This document shows positions 63,766 through 64,000 of a stretch of 64,000 bases of DNA, in pieces (positions within the stretch are counted from its first letter, which is position 1; each line of letters begins with the position of its first letter). A model generated the notes under the pieces. It ran no database searches. It saw only the letters and a list, made by a program, of their open reading frames with translations, and was not told the DNA's origin. Source of the stretch: Dehalobacter sp. 12DCB1 (lineage in GTDB: Bacteria > Bacillota > Desulfitobacteriia > Desulfitobacteriales > Syntrophobotulaceae); assembly GCF_004343605.1 (NCBI RefSeq), contig NZ_POSF01000020.1:1-64000 (forward strand), in the 5' to 3' direction. Position numbers and translations under genes: made by a program.

Positions 63766-64000
63766 ATGTCGATTCAACGGCCGAAAGGTACACAGGATAT
63801 CATTCCGGGTACCATAGAAAAGTGGCAGTTTCTCGAAGAACAAATCCGGAAGATTTGTTCCGAGTATGGATATAAAGAAATCAGAACACCGGTCTTTGAG
63901 GCGACCGAACTTTTTCAGCGCGGCGTCGGAGAGACAACGGATATTGTCAATAAAGAAATGTATACCTTTATGGATAAAGGGCAGAGATCCATCACACTGC
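63766..64000 (+). CDS. hisS: Histidyl-tRNA synthetase, N-terminal part (runs off the window)
   Basis: The frame opens at ATG 63766 after AGGAGG (63752-63757) and stays open to the window end, 78 codons. It reads [20 protein letters not shown], later [35 protein letters not shown], the class II motif 1 region of HisRS. The rest lies outside. No T-box is visible in the 120 bases before it. A TATAAT near 63694 may be its promoter's -10 box. Confidence 0.93.
   Translation, partial: MSIQRPKGTQDIIPGTIEKWQFLEEQIRKICSEYGYKEIRTPVFEATELFQRGVGETTDIVNKEMYTFMDKGQRSITL

Overview
The window is a chromosomal segment of an anaerobic, spore-forming, low-to-mid GC Firmicute, most probably a Peptococcaceae-type clostridium (Dehalobacter / Desulfitobacterium / Syntrophobotulus-like). 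Pointers are a tricistronic gerA/gerB/gerC germinant receptor, a SpoIID protein, a proline T-box, a multi-subunit [FeFe] hydrogenase, a selenocysteine formate dehydrogenase and a DMSO-reductase-family enzyme of the transhydroxylase group. The genus is inference.

Layout. 1-4080: an AT-rich accessory stretch of four + strand genes (DUF4362-like lipoprotein, GNAT acetyltransferase, DUF3795-like Cys-rich protein, wHTH + PD-(D/E)XK nuclease-like protein). Each is followed by an attC-like imperfect palindrome, the last one only half preserved. This looks like an integron-type cassette array; no integrase is visible. 4213-8862: uppP, then a T-box leader and proC-proB-proA. 9440-14857: hydC-hydB-hydA, NAD-linked [FeFe] hydrogenase, with HydB fused to a GltD-like flavoprotein. 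14987-17598: NitT/TauT-type ABC importer. 17657-20152: hypF. 20440-25788: fdhA (in-frame UGA = Sec197, with SECIS-like hairpin), fdhB, cytochrome b, fdhE. 26046-39184: a Crp-type regulon with an AceTr-like transporter, an MFS transporter, a transhydroxylase-like molybdoenzyme (large + small subunit), two near-identical Crp/Fnr regulators and a chemoreceptor, interrupted by the divergent gerABC operon. 39190-39930: decayed gene remnants. 39939-64000: conserved housekeeping genes (yebC, ruvCAB, spoIID-like, queA, tgt, yajC, secDF, ilvBN, recJ, relA, dtd, hemZ, start of hisS).

How it works together. Hydrogenase, HypF and the membrane-bound formate dehydrogenase form an H2/formate electron-input block. 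The most distinctive unit is the Crp regulon. Five copies of a GTATTA-nn-TGATAC-type palindrome occur. Four sit in front of four separate genes, each centred exactly 30.5 bp upstream of the first base of a TATAAT-like -10 box, which is a class II activator geometry. The targets are a transhydroxylase-like enzyme with an unusual N-terminal SCP2-like domain, an MFS carrier, an AceTr-like carrier and a methyl-accepting chemotaxis protein. This suggests a coordinated sense-import-transform-export module for an unidentified, possibly phenolic, compound.

A second notable structure is a family of three large imperfect palindromes (two around ruvA/ruvB, one after secF). Their terminal stems differ in sequence between copies yet stay self-complementary, as expected if folding is under selection.
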